Source: Cladopsammia gracilis
Lineage: Eukaryota; Cnidaria; Anthozoa; Scleractinia; Dendrophylliidae
Reading direction: 5' to 3'
Assembly: GCA_022457155.1 (NCBI GenBank)
Contig: JAJGOT010000125.1
Location: 547,501 to 611,500 of the forward strand
Length of the DNA stretch: 64,000 bases
The translations under genes were made by a program, and so were the position numbers. The notes under the pieces are model-generated. The model had not been told where the DNA came from. It searched no databases and saw only the letters and a program-made list of their open reading frames with translations. This document shows, in pieces, positions 23,550 to 35,079 of the stretch (position 1 is the first letter of the stretch; each line of letters starts with the position of its first letter).

Positions 23550-23581
<32 letters not shown>
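23480..23581 (+). mobile_element. LINE 3' end with (ATT)n tail
   Basis: The sequence ATCGTGTTTAAATAAATGCTG followed by about ten ATT units resembles the 3' UTR end of the LINE at 14.4 kb (CCGTGTTTAAATAAAGATT). The matching place in R1 (near 3063) lacks it, so it is a recent, severely truncated insertion. Confidence 0.6.
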
Positions 23582-23582
<1 letters not shown>

Positions 23583-24212
23583 TCACTTATCGTTTTTTAC
23601 GTTTATTGGGTTTGTGTATGTACCAAAAATGTTGTCTTTTTTGTGATCGAGAACAAAGAAAATCCTACCAATTTGTCAATTTAAAAAAAACGTGTGGAAT
23701 GCGCGCAATAAACGTTTTAGTTACCATAAAAACCTCTTTATTTTCGTGACGTCATCAAAATGAAGAAACGCGCGCTCGCGCCATTTTCGTGTCCATGCCT
23801 TGCTCGCCAAAACAACTATATGGAGCCGCCTTAAGTAATCATGGTGTTCTAACACACTTTTAGTCGCTCCTCCAGAACCAAGTGAGCTGTCAAGAGAGCT
23901 GATTGTATTAATGTCGGATGGAGAAGTCGGTTAAGAGAAATTCGATTGAATGCAACAGCGCTGTATTGCAGATTTGAGGTATGGAGAGATTGGATAACAG
24001 TTACGATTCCTTAAGAGTCAATCCTTAAAGGTCGATTTACAAGGTACAACTGCCGCTGTTTACGGCAAGCGAACATAGTATTCAGCTCAAACTTGTGTAA
24101 AGCGCTTTTGATCATTTTAACGTTAAAAGGCGCTATATTAAGTGAATAAATTATTTTTTTTTAATTATTTTTTTTAGCTCGCATCATATAACATCGCATG
24201 TGGCTACGATAG

Positions 24213-24624
24213 AGTAACGAAGTGTGACTGTCACAAAAACTTAAATTTGTGAAATTATAGGATTTGATTAGATATTCGGAAAGGGCATGACGAAAAGTGC
24301 CCGCTTGCCAAAATCAGCATCATATTGCAATTTGCGAGGAATTTGGGGGTGAGATATTGGCACCGTTATGCTCTGATGACTCCATACAAATCTTTCTAAT
24401 TTTTGCCTTGGTTCGATTACAGAATGAACCAAGGCAAAAATTAGAGAGGTTTGTATGGAGTCATCAGAGCATAACGGAGCCAATATCTCACCCCCAAATT
24501 GAAATAAGATGCTGATTTTTGGCAAGCAGGGCATTTTTCGTCATGCCCTTTCCGAATATCTAATCAAATCCCATAATTTCACAAATTTAAGTTTTGTGAC
24601 GTCATCACTTCGGTACTCTACTGT
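24213..24624. mobile_element. Near-perfect 200-bp-arm palindrome
   Basis: AGAGTAACGAAGTG at the left and CACTTCGGTACTCT at the right bound two arms of about 195 bp that are almost exact reverse complements (for example GAGTCATCAGAGCATAACGG). The centre is near 24416. R1 near 3625 lacks it. The two similar open frames on opposite strands are a by-product of the symmetry. Confidence 0.85.
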
Positions 24625-25070
24625 CGTGGGTTTTAAAACACGTTTCAAAATCCTACAAGTTTTTTCGTGTTGCATGCAAAAGTTGTGAGCGAGTTGTAGG
24701 CTGTTGTGATTTAGACGACGCGATTCGTGATGAATGTATGGCGTTAGCAGGTTGTATGCGATCGTTGAAGGCAAAATAAAAAGGTGTGCCGTCTAAATTA
24801 GCCTGAAGGGGGAACAATCGCAAGCGAAACCAGGATTCTTCAGTTAGTATCAACAATTTTCTTTTGTTACATTTTTATTGGAATAAACAATGATACATTT
24901 AGTGCATACATAATTAAAAGCCTGTTAGTGCCTGTATTCAAACCTGCCTCCTAGTAAGGCTTAGTTTCCAGACATGGGGTGTCGATGGTGTTATCCATAA
25001 GCCCTCAAATGGCATTAACTTTACAGGCGGTTAACAACAGCACGGGACCCAATCTTCAACTTATATTTAA

Positions 25071-25245
25071 AGGCCTACCTTCACCCAAAAGACGTTGCGG
25101 TCGTTTGCTTTTGTTTTGAAATGCACCATTGTTCATACGGGTGATCTGATTGGTTGCACGCATTCAAGCGTGAATTTCGTGTTACACAAAATTCAGCACA
25201 GAAAGTGATCACGGCGCGCCCAGCATTTTGGGTGAAGGTGGGCCT
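25071..25245. mobile_element. TTAA MITE, 175 bp
   Basis: TTAA at 25067-25070 and 25246-25249. The ends AGGCCTACCTTCACCCAAAA and TTTTGGGTGAAGGTGGGCCT are inverted repeats. R1 near 4060 is the uninterrupted form. Confidence 0.85.
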
Positions 25246-25472
25246 TTAAGCAGTTTAAAGTAACTATGTCACCTATTTTAAGTATTACTTTTTAAAATCC
25301 AAAAAACATGTTTGGGTAAATGCAAACCGGAACATAATGGTCCAGTTTTGTTTAAAACTACTCTACTGTGCACTCAAATTTGAAATAAATGTTTTTGGCT
25401 GCGGTTGACCAGGAAATGGTTTCAACTAGAAAAAATTGCAATGTTAAAATCCCCATAGCCTTGGTCCTTTAA

Positions 25473-25961
25473 AGTGCCACTACGACGAAAATTTTTGTAT
25501 TTCTTTTCCGCTTTTTTTAACGCAAATGTATCTAATAGGTTTAGAAATATGCGAATTGCTATAAATTAGATTGATATATTCTTACACAGCCCGCAGAAAT
25601 AGCTGGCCGAAAACCCACGAAAATCACGCAAAATCCATCCGACATTACTCCGTTCATAAATCCGAGCCCACGTTCCACTGGTTTGCGATCTGGTGCAAGT
25701 GACTTGATTTGTTACGTCAATGACTCAACACGGTTCCCTCTGGGTCACAGACAACAAAGCCAAAAGGCACGTGTTGAGTCATCGAGGTCACAAAATCTTG
25801 AGGCCAACTCGATCCAACTCTCAGGGTTCGGTCCCGGTCAATTTTTGAATTGAGTAATGGCGGCAAGCCGAATTCGAAAAGGTAAGGCAAGTAACGAGTA
25901 CTTTTATTTTCATAAAATATGAAGAGAACAGAAAATGTATATTTTTGATCATAGTGGCACT
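25473..25961. mobile_element. TTAA MITE, 489 bp
   Basis: TTAA at 25469-25472 and 25962-25965. The ends are AGTGCCACTA and TAGTGGCACT. R1 at about 4895-4915 reads CATTTAAGATTTGGGTCAAG, the empty site. No protein frame fits a transposase. Confidence 0.88.
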
Positions 25962-26399
25962 TTAAGGTGTGGGCCAAGGGCTTCGTTACTCAGAAAAATT
26001 GTTGTTGTTTTTTTTGCAAGCGATCACTCTTGCACATAAAATGGAACTGAATCGAAATTTGGCACATAGACACAAAAGGTTCTATTTGTATGTCCATCAG
26101 GTCCTAAAAGTGCGCATTAAAAAATATGTGTTAAAAGTTTTGCGGCCAAATGAAGATCGTTAATTTGTAGAATGTTTTTAAGTTAATTACTGCACTTGCC
26201 TGTTTAATCTTTCCTTAATAGACTAGTAATTATCACAAAATTGTACCCAGCTATATAGCTATAGTAGTATATATAACGTTAGTTGTTAATTTTTCTTTAC
26301 TCTAATTAGATTAAACAAAAATTGCTGATCGTGGTTTAACCTAGAAAAAATATAAACAAAATATTCTAATATCGATAATAGTTTTCTTTTACATTTTAC

Positions 26400-26513
26400 A
26401 ATTAAAAATTCTAGATACATTACATAGATATATTTGTTTTACTTTGTAAGATTTATGTTATAGTGTCCCAAATTAGCTCTTTTCGTAGCTAAATGCATCG
26501 ACACTTCAATAAA

Positions 26514-26549
<36 letters not shown>

Positions 26550-26709
26550 CATGTGTTGTAATTTTATATATTAATTGTAAATTTAAGATTGTTTTAAGAA
26601 ACTTGTTAATAAAGTATTATTATTATTATATTATTATTATTATTATTATTAACGAGATTAATTGTTTTAAGAAACTTGTTAATAAAGTATTATTATATTA
26701 TTATTATTA

Positions 26710-26755
<46 letters not shown>
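26400..26755 (+). mobile_element. Two or three LINE 3' tails with (ATT)n
   Basis: CTTCAATAAAATTATT with an ATT run (to about 26548) is followed by CTTGTTAATAAAG with ATT runs, twice (26605-26650 and 26672-26753). These look like stacked 3' ends of truncated retroelements or expansions of one tail. R1 lacks them. Confidence 0.55.
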
Positions 26756-26756
<1 letters not shown>

Positions 26757-28588
26757 GATGTTTGTGAAAAATCTGACCGAGCGCAACAACCATAAAACAC
26801 ACGTTCCAAACATATAAAGAAGAATTTAGAGCATTTTCAAGGTCGCTTTTATGAGGCTTCTTATTTGACATTCTGATATATCCTAACAATGTTGAAATAT
26901 CTTCATCAAATGCCCTTATAAGTACAGTACATGACATTTTTAGTGGGTCTCAATTTCAGCACTTTTCAAGCGGACTTTTTTTCTTTACTATCACTTCCAG
27001 TCGTTGGAGATGAGCAGATTACTGAATTTCATTGCAATTTTCACGTATAGGTTGAATATACTTTGTCAGAGTTATAGGGCCGGTTATTTTTACAAAGTTT
27101 AGACGGTGTTTAACAAAACCACGCTCTAATCCCATTTCAATCTGGCCAACCCTAATGTTTAAACGCTATTTACTGTAAACAATGTCAAGTAGGCATATAG
27201 CACAGACTAGAAAAACATGTATCTCCTCGAAATAACCAACTGCAGTCTTAGAAACAGATATGGAGTCCATTAATTTTCTAAAACCGCGATCTAAGTTAGT
27301 GTCTGTTATTTAGACGGCATTTAGATGGTGTTCGCGGTCTAAATCAATTCAATTTCGCCAAACCTAATACTTATCATTGTTTGCTATAAACAGTGTGAAG
27401 AGGGCATAGTCCATAGCACCGACCAGGAAGATATTTGCCTACTTAAAATGAGCAATAGACAAATTCGGCTAACGCGTTGTTGTACCCAATTCAAACCTTC
27501 TGGGAATAACATCTTTGTTCACAGTATTTCCATATAATTTCCATGTCAATGCTTCATTGATATAGAAATATGACGAACAAAGAGTTCTAATCCCAAAAGG
27601 TTTGAATTGAGTACAACAATGCGTTAGCCGAATTTGTCCATTTAATAGGTCCATTTATTATCTTAAACCGCAGTCTAAGTTAGATTTCGTTTAAATAATT
27701 ACCAGCCCATCACAGTGCAGATATCACGCAGCTCTTAACAACCTCTAATTTCATTGAACCTGTATATCACGCAGCTCTATTGTTTTTAGGGCTAGGGTCC
27801 ACTGTTGTGTTGTTTGTTCTATTGTTTTCTCAGCAAATCAGAGAAGACCTTGTAAGAGCTGCGTACTGCCCCTCACAGTGTTTGTAATCTGTAAGATTGT
27901 CGACGATCCTGTAATGTTTAGATACGTTGGCCTTCAGATGCTGATGATCATGATATACTAGCTGGGATCAATAGCAAAAGAAAAAAATCCCACCAGTGAC
28001 CATCACAAAAAGATCGCCATTGCAAATCATCCCTAGGGGTTGGAGGTACTCCCCTATAGAAGCTATATAGGTATGTGCCTTCCCAATTGGTATGGTTTTT
28101 GAGCCGTTTTGGGGTGAAAACGTCTATAGATTTTGACAATTATGGTCTTAAATTGGACCAGTCCTGAAAACAGGTGTAGACTGTTAGAGGTCAGGTCTGA
28201 AGACGGGTATGGAAAATGGCGTAGTTTGGTCTGAAATAGGGTCAGTAGTTGGAGAACCGGCGGCACACCCCAGCAAAACGTCCCGGCAATGAGTCCCCCC
28301 TCCCCCTCCCCCACCCCCAAAACTCCCAGCCACTATATATCCGTTGCATTCTAGTAATTCACCGTTTCTTGTTGTTGGTGGTGTTTTTTGTAGTTGTTGT
28401 TTTTCGTATTACATCGCTTGTAACTCTCCCCAAAATGAAGACTCTGTGGAAGAGAATGTTATTCGCAGCTGCTACAAAGTGCGGCGAATTTAACTGCCGT
28501 ATGCGTACAGATTCTCGTCAAACCTGCTAGACCTAGAAGATGTGTTTTATATTTCTTGCGTGTATTTAGCTTCATCATCATCATTATC

Positions 28589-28594
28589 TTTATT
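28589..28594 (-). terminator. Candidate poly(A) signal of tyrosinase B
   Basis: AATAAA on the minus strand in CTCAAATAAAGATAATG, about 330 bases after the stop. It is conserved in C and absent in A. Confidence 0.45.
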
Positions 28595-28641
28595 TGAGTA
28601 CGGTATCATGGTTAAATGTTTTTCAAGTTAGCTGCAATGAC

Positions 28642-28876
28642 TTGCTTACATATACTACTAGCTTACATATACTACTAGCTTACATACTACTAGCTTACAT
28701 ACTACTAGCTTACATACTACTAGCTTACATACTACTAGCTTACATACTACTAGCTTACATATACTACTAGCTTACATATACTACTAGCTTACATGCTACT
28801 AGCTTACATACTACCAGCTTACATGCTACTAGCTTACATACTACTAGCTTGCATACTACTAGTTTACATACTTCAG
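28642..28876. repeat. Minisatellite, TACTACTAGCTTACA units (B 3' UTR)
   Basis: About 15 units of 15-17 bp alternating TACTACTAGCTTACA and TATACTACTAGCTTACA, starting about 45 bases after the B stop on the minus strand. Gene A has about one unit (7396-7410) and D has none. Confidence 0.9.
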
Positions 28877-28922
28877 CTTACATACTGAAATTCTATGTCT
28901 TGAATACTTCACTGCGTATCTA

Positions 28923-29098
28923 TTACGAATCTTTCACAAGGAAACCAGCCACTAACAACGCCCCTGCTATCATGGATATCATCAAGTACCAACGTGATGC
29001 TGTCGCACTCCGCATCGCCTCAGACACAACAGGACAAGGAACAGGACACTGACCCAAAGATATTGGTGTTTGGGTTTCTTCATCGTCAGGAGACTTTC
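28923..29098 (-). CDS. Tyrosinase B, exon 3: C-terminal membrane helix
   Basis: The acceptor TATTTAG precedes 29098 and the TAA stop is at 28923-28925. It is joined in phase 1 to exon 2. The linker has two Cys (CPVPCP), followed by the helix WYLMISMIAGALLVAGFLV and a three-residue end, KDS. Relative to D the sequence after GGTTTCC differs in length by one base, so the frame ends early and D's basic tail is not made. Apart from a few codons it is the same as C. The antisense open frame here is a shadow. Confidence 0.87.
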
Positions 29099-29214
29099 CT
29101 AAATATCAAAGAAATCTTGTAAATAAGCTGCTTTTTCTTAACCGTGAAATAGATTCTGGAGTATACTACTTTCTAATTATTTCTTCTTTTTCTGGCATAA
29201 CAGGCACTGACTAT

Positions 29215-29233
29215 TAGTAATCGTAATTGGACT

Positions 29234-29273
<40 letters not shown>

Positions 29274-29660
29274 TAAATCGGCCGAGCGCGTAGCGCGAGG
29301 ACGATTTGAAATTACGAACACGATTACCCCTGAATTGTACGACACGAAGTTCAATTACTAATTAATCCCATCAATAACAAAATTCGAGATTAAAAAGTCG
29401 ATGTAGAGTTTTTTGTACTCAAAACGTTAAGGATATTTTCTATCAGTTTGAAAGCGGGAAGAAACAGCAAGAAAAAAAAAAACATTTACGTGCACCTCAT
29501 TGACGCGCGCGCAACGTAGGTGTCCAATTACAGCTATCCAATTACAAAAAGTTGTAATTGGATAGCCGTAATTGGACACCCACGTGACCCCGCGTGCCAA
29601 TTACTTAAGAAATAGGCGCGCGGACGACCAATCACAATCGAGAATTTTGTTATTGATACG
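29215..29660. mobile_element. Fold-back element in intron 2 of B
   Basis: Begins just after GCACTGACTATTA with GTAATCGTAATTGGACT. Inverted partners occur at 29320-29370, and an inner palindrome (GGTGTCCAATTAC...GTAATTGGACACC) lies at 29519-29580. C has a different element at the same junction. Confidence 0.65.
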
Positions 29661-29821
29661 ATTATATTTATAATGTGCATTACATCTTGCCCAGTTCATA
29701 TCCACAGAAGTGAAATCTGCAAAGGACCGCAAACGGTAATGCTGCTAACGGTATACGTAGGATCTGCGAGAGACCTAACCAGCCAAAAAATGAGCAAACA
29801 TACGTACAATAAACTGCAGGG

Positions 29822-29985
29822 CTGATCTAACAACGTAAAAATATAGCCTTTGCGAGACACCATCACGACAGAAACCGATAAAGTAGGAAACAACGAAACA
29901 GCTGTCCACGGTTGCGATCCTACTTTATCGGTTTCTGTCGTGATGGTGTCTCGCAAAGTCTATTTTTTTACGTGGTCAGATCAGC
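29822..29985. mobile_element. Fold-back MITE (GCGAGACACCATCACGACAG arms)
   Basis: Arms of about 60 bp, containing GAAACCGATAAAGTAGGA, with a short loop. C has the same insertion with most of the right arm deleted (48730-48870). Long relatives lie at 35080-36635. Confidence 0.75.
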
Positions 29986-30483
29986 CATTCAGTTTATTGT
30001 ATGTCGTCCATATCAATAGTTTCAATAAACCTAGCAATGTATTATTTTTTATTAGTGTTTTTTGATTCAGTTGAAGAATTTTGCGAGTCCACAAAAATTA
30101 CGGTGACGATCTAGCAGCAAACGAATGAAATTCAGAATTCAGTGCATGTATAGTTTTTCAGTTGCGTGTATTATTTGCCGTGTAACAAGAAACGTTTTCG
30201 CACATTTAAGAGAAAACTGGGTGAAGGTCTATTTAACCAGCCTTCAGTTGTGAACGAAATCCAAAAGGCATGTGCTGTAAAACTAATTTCTAACAAATCC
30301 CACGTTGTGACCACTGAAATGAATGCAAGTAAACTGTATTCATAGTTTCCTCTGGTACTGTTATTTTCTCAAAAAAGGGGGGCAAGTTTCTTTTCTCTGT
30401 ATTTAGTTTGTTTGGCGCTCTTGAAGTGAAAGGTATAGAGATTCAGTTTGCATTTCACATAATGGTAATAAGAAGGTCCTCAC

Positions 30484-31433
30484 CGTCTTCGTCAACATCC
30501 TCATACTCATAACCAAACTCCACTGACTTCTTGAACATTTCTTCGTGAGTGTAGACAGGAAACAGTGGGACAATGACGTCATCTTTGTTATGACCAATGG
30601 GAGCATCGTAAGACGAGAGACTGCCAGAGACCTCTTTTTTGTACTTACGAAGCCACTTCTCATAGATCCGATCAACGAACGCGTGGTGAAGAGGAAAGAT
30701 GGGGTCGTTTGACGCTGAAGGAACATCACCCATTGTACCTCCAATAGCTATGTGGACTTGGTTGTGAAGGTTATGTGCATTAGGCAATCGATATCCAATC
30801 TTAGTGCTCACATATCCCTCTAGCAGGTTTCTGAAATTGCAGCTCGACTCTTTGCTGTATGGTGGAAGATCGAACGTTTCAAACCGGAGGGCAAAATTCA
30901 CTTCATCTTTGGTTGGAAGAGTGTCCATTTTTTTCAGACGTTTCAATCCACTTTCTTTATTGGTAGGGTCACAAACTTCATGCAAGTCCTTGGTTAGTTT
31001 TCTAGTGCAAATGGTGTACCATTCATTAAAATATTTTCCCTTGACATTAGCTTCATCTTCATCGCCAGGCTGGTCTGTAACGCCAAGAAGATTGTAAGCG
31101 AAAATTTTAGACTCGTCTTGATGCTCGGTCCAGTCCCAAAACGGCACGGTGAAATTTTCATCGTGATTGATTTCTTGAATAGTCCTCTCCCATTCCAGCA
31201 TGTACAGTCGATGCCACGTGGGGAAGCCCTGCCCGTCATGCGCAAAGTCAATGTTGGAATTCGTGCGGTTATCAGGATGAATAGTGTCACGTGCTGCATA
31301 AAAGTGCATCCACACGAATAAGTCATAGTTTGTGACACTCATAAACAAATGTCTGGGATCGCGGCCAGCATAAGCTTCCTTTTGAATCGTCGCATAAGAA
31401 AAGTTAGTTACCATAAAATTGCTGACGGCATAC
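30484..31433 (-). CDS. Tyrosinase B, exon 2: di-copper catalytic domain
   Basis: The acceptor TTTCCAG precedes 31433 and the donor GTGAGG follows 30484. All copper ligands are present: WMHFYAARD, DFAHDGQGF and WHRLYM for CuA; LHNQVH and PLHHAF for CuB. The exon has 950 bases, the same as C. It differs from C in scattered codons, for example NAHNLHN in place of NAHTLHN and KKEVSGSLSS in place of KKGASASLSS. The frame is open throughout, so the gene looks intact. An alternative use as a diphenol-only oxidase cannot be excluded from sequence. Confidence 0.95.
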
Positions 31434-31873
31434 CTGGAAACAAATACATTGCAATTAAAACAAAACTGCCAAGCTTTTTAACGAAAAACGGCAATGCTTT
31501 ATTGCAAAAAATTTCGTTCCAGCAGTGCAGTTATCTATGTATACTAATAACTTAATAGTTCCTAGCATCATTTGTATTTCTATTACTTCCATATTGCAGT
31601 GTTCACATTTTCAATGTCTTGTAATTTTACTTTTTTTCTTTATAGATGTTCCACTTTACTACTGTATGTTTTGTTTAATTGTTTGTGTATTTCAATAAAG
31701 CATGTTAAAAAATATACCTGGAAACAGACATAAAAACACTTTGACTTTGTTTGACACTTCCACTAATTCTTAAAATTCTCAAATTTCAAATTTATATGCA
31801 TTACTGTATATATAGAGCAGGTGCTTGAGTTGTTATCAGTTTTTGTGTGTAATAAAGTCGTTTTAAGAAATTA

Positions 31874-32010
31874 AAAGGCTGCGCTAAATGACAACGTGGA
31901 GCAAAGTTTCTTGTCTAAGCAAACAACCGGACAACCGGGAAGGCAGATAGCCACCGACCTTCAGGTTGAAAATTTGATGCGCTAATCACTAGACCACCGC
32001 GCCTCCACAC
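31874..32010 (-). mobile_element. tRNA-derived SINE in intron 1 of B
   Basis: On the minus strand GGCGCGGTGGTCTAGTGATT looks like a tRNA A box. AGGTCGGTGGC stands at the B-box place, followed by GACAAGAAACTTTGCTCCAC. The same SINE is in intron 1 of C (50935-51069) and absent from the short intron of A. A fuller relative is at 44895-45185. Confidence 0.6.
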
Positions 32011-32368
32011 CAAACAAATATTATACAATGAACTGAATACTTCGCGCTCTGTGATTGGTCGTTGCCCATGATCTATCAGAGTACAGACGCACGGCTGACG
32101 ACATAGAAAAATTGGTGCTTTGTTTTGTCCAACATGGAGCACAGTTTTGAAAATGTTTGCGAGCTTATTCTGGATTGAGCAAGTGAAAGCCTCGAAAAAT
32201 GTTTAGCAGGAGCTGTTTACGAACAAGAAAAAGAAGAAACCAAGACGAAAAGTGTTCTTGGTGACTTGAAAAATACCTAAACTAGAACAAATCTTCGAAC
32301 AGTCGAGCGCTAGGAGGCAAGTTCGTAATTTTACTCTTTTTACTTTTCTGTTCATTGTATAAAACAAA

Positions 32369-32545
32369 TGGATTCCATTTGGCCGTGTGTCTGTTCAGTT
32401 ATATATCACAGAAGACGTCAAAATGTGGTAAGAACATCAGTGACACACTCGCCTGCGGCTCGTGAGCCACTTTTTTGTTGTTACCACATTTTGACGTCAT
32501 CTGTGATCTATAACTGAATAGACACACGGCCAAATGGAATCTATG
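32369..32545. mobile_element. Fold-back MITE with CTCGCCTGCGGCTCGTG loop
   Basis: Arms of about 75 bp (GGCCGTGTGTCTGTTCAGTT and GACGTCAAAATGTGGTA with their complements) meet at the loop ACTCGCCTGCGGCTCGTG (32447-32464). It is followed by about ten ATTG units (32551-32594). Confidence 0.8.
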
Positions 32546-32551
32546 TGTTAA

Positions 32552-32589
<38 letters not shown>

Positions 32590-32594
<5 letters not shown>

Positions 32595-33930
32595 TTAATA
32601 GACAATATTCGTATTTTCGGTATTGAACTGGAACTAGCTTACAGTCGAGGCTCATGCGGGGGAATATCATTAATATATATATATAGATAGGCTGAGCCTA
32701 ACAGCGTCGCTCTCTGAACAGACTTAACTGAGATGATAGGTCGAAAGCACAAGAATTAAGATTGACGACCGAGCTATTTTTTAGCAATTCTCAAAAACAC
32801 AATTACGCGACCGTCTGCACAGTACATTTAGACGGTACAAAAGTTCACAAAAACAATAACTAGTACGACTACTTTCCGAATAAAATACACCTGTTGCTTA
32901 TCAACAATTGCCCGAGAAACTGATTTGGAAATCAAAATTGCAAAAAAAATACACAAACATATTTGCATAAGGCCACGCTAGTGAAGTTAGAACTATAAAA
33001 TGCAAGTCTTGTTTTGTTTACATAAAATCGCTTTTCAATCTATGTAATGAATGAACAAACAATTAAAAATGGACAACACAATCTTCTTTCGAAAATTTTT
33101 ATTCAAATCTCCATAAGTTTCTGTTTAAAAGCAAAACGCGAACCATTTTTAACGCATCGAGGCCGAGCTGCTATCGATGAAAGAAATCATGAAACGACTG
33201 AATTTGAATACAATACAATACACAATTCTCCAAAACTAACAAGACACAAAGAAAAAGTCAATCACAAGTCAAAAAAGTCAATCATCCCATCAAAAAATGT
33301 GATTTGTTTTACCTTTAAGAAATTCTTTACATCTCCGCTTCTTCAGTGAGAAATGCTCCCGCATTGATTAAAACGTATGAAGTTCCTCGAAGCAAGATTT
33401 TATTCCTGAAAGCTCATTTTTTTCCACTATAGCGGCTTCTGAGTATCCCTTAATTAGTATCCCTGTCTTGAGTAGCAAACCGCGAAAAACTGCAGGAAAA
33501 TAACGACTTTAATTTGATGTTTTGCTGCGTACTTCTCTGCATAACACAGCAAAATATCAAAAGTGTTTTCCCAGCTGACGTGACATCGGCTGTGCAGCCG
33601 CGCGAAAAACAACCCTCGCTTTGCTTTCAAAATTGCTAAGATACCGGATGTTACGCGACGTCATACGCGCATGTTTTGCGACGTCACATGCGCCGCGAAT
33701 TGGCCCTGCCCAATGCTCGGACACACATGCACAGACGCCGCCCGCAAAACATTCCGCTGGCCATGACCATGAAAAATGACGGGCATGGGTTCTATGAGTA
33801 TGAGGCTACGCAGCGGGCCTTCGGCCCGCGAGAGTTCCGCTAAAAATATTTGCATGTGAAAACATTCCCCCGCATGAGCCTCGACTGCACGCTATTTCCA
33901 GTTCAATACCGTGAATACGAATTTGTCGAT
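32590..33930. mobile_element. 1.3-kb element with about 75-bp inverted ends
   Basis: GGTATTGAACTGGAACTAGC and GTCGAGGCTCATGCGGGGGA near 32611-32665 are repeated inverted at 33866-33925. Both ends abut ATTG repeats, and C has a simple ATTG tract at the same place in intron 1 (51110-51190). Short frames inside match nothing I recognise. Confidence 0.65.
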
Positions 33931-34027
33931 TGATTGACTGATTGATTGATTGATTGAATCGGCATATATGAAACGAAGTAGTAACGAATATAACATACAA
34001 ATAGTTTTCTGGATTTTTCGTACATAC

Positions 34028-34461
34028 CTGGTCTGATAAATATATCTAATGTAGCGGTCTTTCTCGTCGTCTGATAACTTGGTGAAATGTTTGCGGATCA
34101 GTACCTTCTTCTGGGTACACTTGTTACCATAGTAACCGTACTCGCACCTGCCACAGTCGTATCCGGCATAGTTTTTTCTGCATTTACAGGTTCTGTTGTA
34201 GAGACCGTTGGGCCAGTTGTGGCGGTCGTCATCAAGTTGAAAAGCTTTATAATGGCTGTACGAACTATTCCACTCTCTAACTATCAAGTCCCGGCATTCA
34301 CCTCTGCCTCCATCGCTACCACATGACGCATTGAAGCCATTTGGGACGGGGCAACATTCTTTGTTCTTCAAGTTTTGAAGGTTTACACAAGCTTTAGGAA
34401 ACTGACCATGAGCCCATGGTAACGTGCAAGCTACAATTAGGATGATTATGTGTAGACCCAT
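34028..34461 (-). CDS. Tyrosinase B, exon 1: signal peptide and Cys-rich domain
   Basis: The ATG is at 34461-34459, 12 bases after acceptor TTTTCAG (exon from 34473). The donor GTATGT follows 34028. A signal peptide of about 19 residues (LIVACTLPWAHG) is followed by QFPKAC, ECCP, CGSDGGRGEC, YNRTCKC and CGRCEYGYYGNKC. It is one codon shorter than A and C (EWNSSYSHY against EWTKSPYSHY). With the later exons the protein is 519 residues. Intron 1 is 2.6 kb because of the 32.4-33.9 kb insertions. Candidate upstream exons are in R3 (38986) and R4 (41253). Confidence 0.93.
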
Positions 34462-35079
34462 CTTGATTACTGACTGAAAAGAAAAAATATATATTAAAAG
34501 TGACCATCCAGGTCGAATACTTTTACATTCTTTGCACCATTTAATGTGTTTCAATGTGAATGATACTGTTAAAATTCGATTTTTAATTTTGTCCATCACT
34601 CAAGCCTCTTTCTGTGTTTTTTATATGATCAGTTAATGAAGCGTTGACGGAACTTTTTGCAACAACTTGAATGTGCTGATTTGTTTGCAATTTCTCTGGA
34701 AACATGCTCGTCGTTTTTTATATCTAGAATTTAATTCGACCGGGCTTTATCCCATTTGGAAAACAAATCGGGAAACCACCTTAATTCTTGTACCTGCTTG
34801 TACAAAATATCAAAGAAAGTATTGGTCGATAGTTTTCGTTAACTGATACTGGCACTGTAGACATTTATTGGGTCTGAAAGTTAAACGACATTTTGACTAG
34901 AACAACCACGTCGAAAATTCTGCGCAAATAAATTTCTGATACGTAATCATATTTTGCCTCCGGAAAAAAAGAACACTTTAATTTCTACATATTGATTCGT
35001 AAGGCGTAACTTTCAACTTTTCAACCTTTAGGTTTTTATAATGATGTGAACTGAAATGTAAAATAACTTCACTAGCTAT

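Larger units (their letters stand above)
20693..26160. repeat. Segmental duplication block R, copy 2 (R2)
   Basis: Colinear with 112-5080 apart from insertions specific to this copy at 24213-24624, 25071-25245 and 25473-25961 and an ATT-tailed LINE end near 23.5 kb. It lies between the 3' flank of B and the 5' side of A and is the proposed distal promoter region of A. Confidence 0.8.
26757..28922. repeat. Downstream flank of tyrosinase B (duplicated block)
   Basis: Very similar to 45608-47983 downstream of C, and more distantly to 5880-7460 downstream of A. Shared landmarks are TGACCGAGCGCAACAACCAT at the far end and GAGTACGGTATCATGG near the gene. It also holds an inverted pair near 27465-27640 (CAATTCAAACCTT). 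No gene is seen apart from the B 3' UTR. Confidence 0.8.

Noticed and set aside
24268..24534. Two similar proteins encoded on opposite strands
   Set aside because: Produced by the symmetry of the large palindrome.
28642..28876. Possible CRISPR-like array (regular short repeats)
   Set aside because: Units are directly adjacent without spacers and sit in a eukaryotic 3' UTR; it is a minisatellite.
28849..29052. Plus-strand frame ending DTTGQGTGH, repeated at 60464-60667
   Set aside because: It is the reverse strand of tyrosinase exon 3; the minus-strand reading has splice signals and a membrane helix.
33047..33349. 100-codon frame inside the B intron 1 element
   Set aside because: No family resemblance and no second copy to compare; probably chance.
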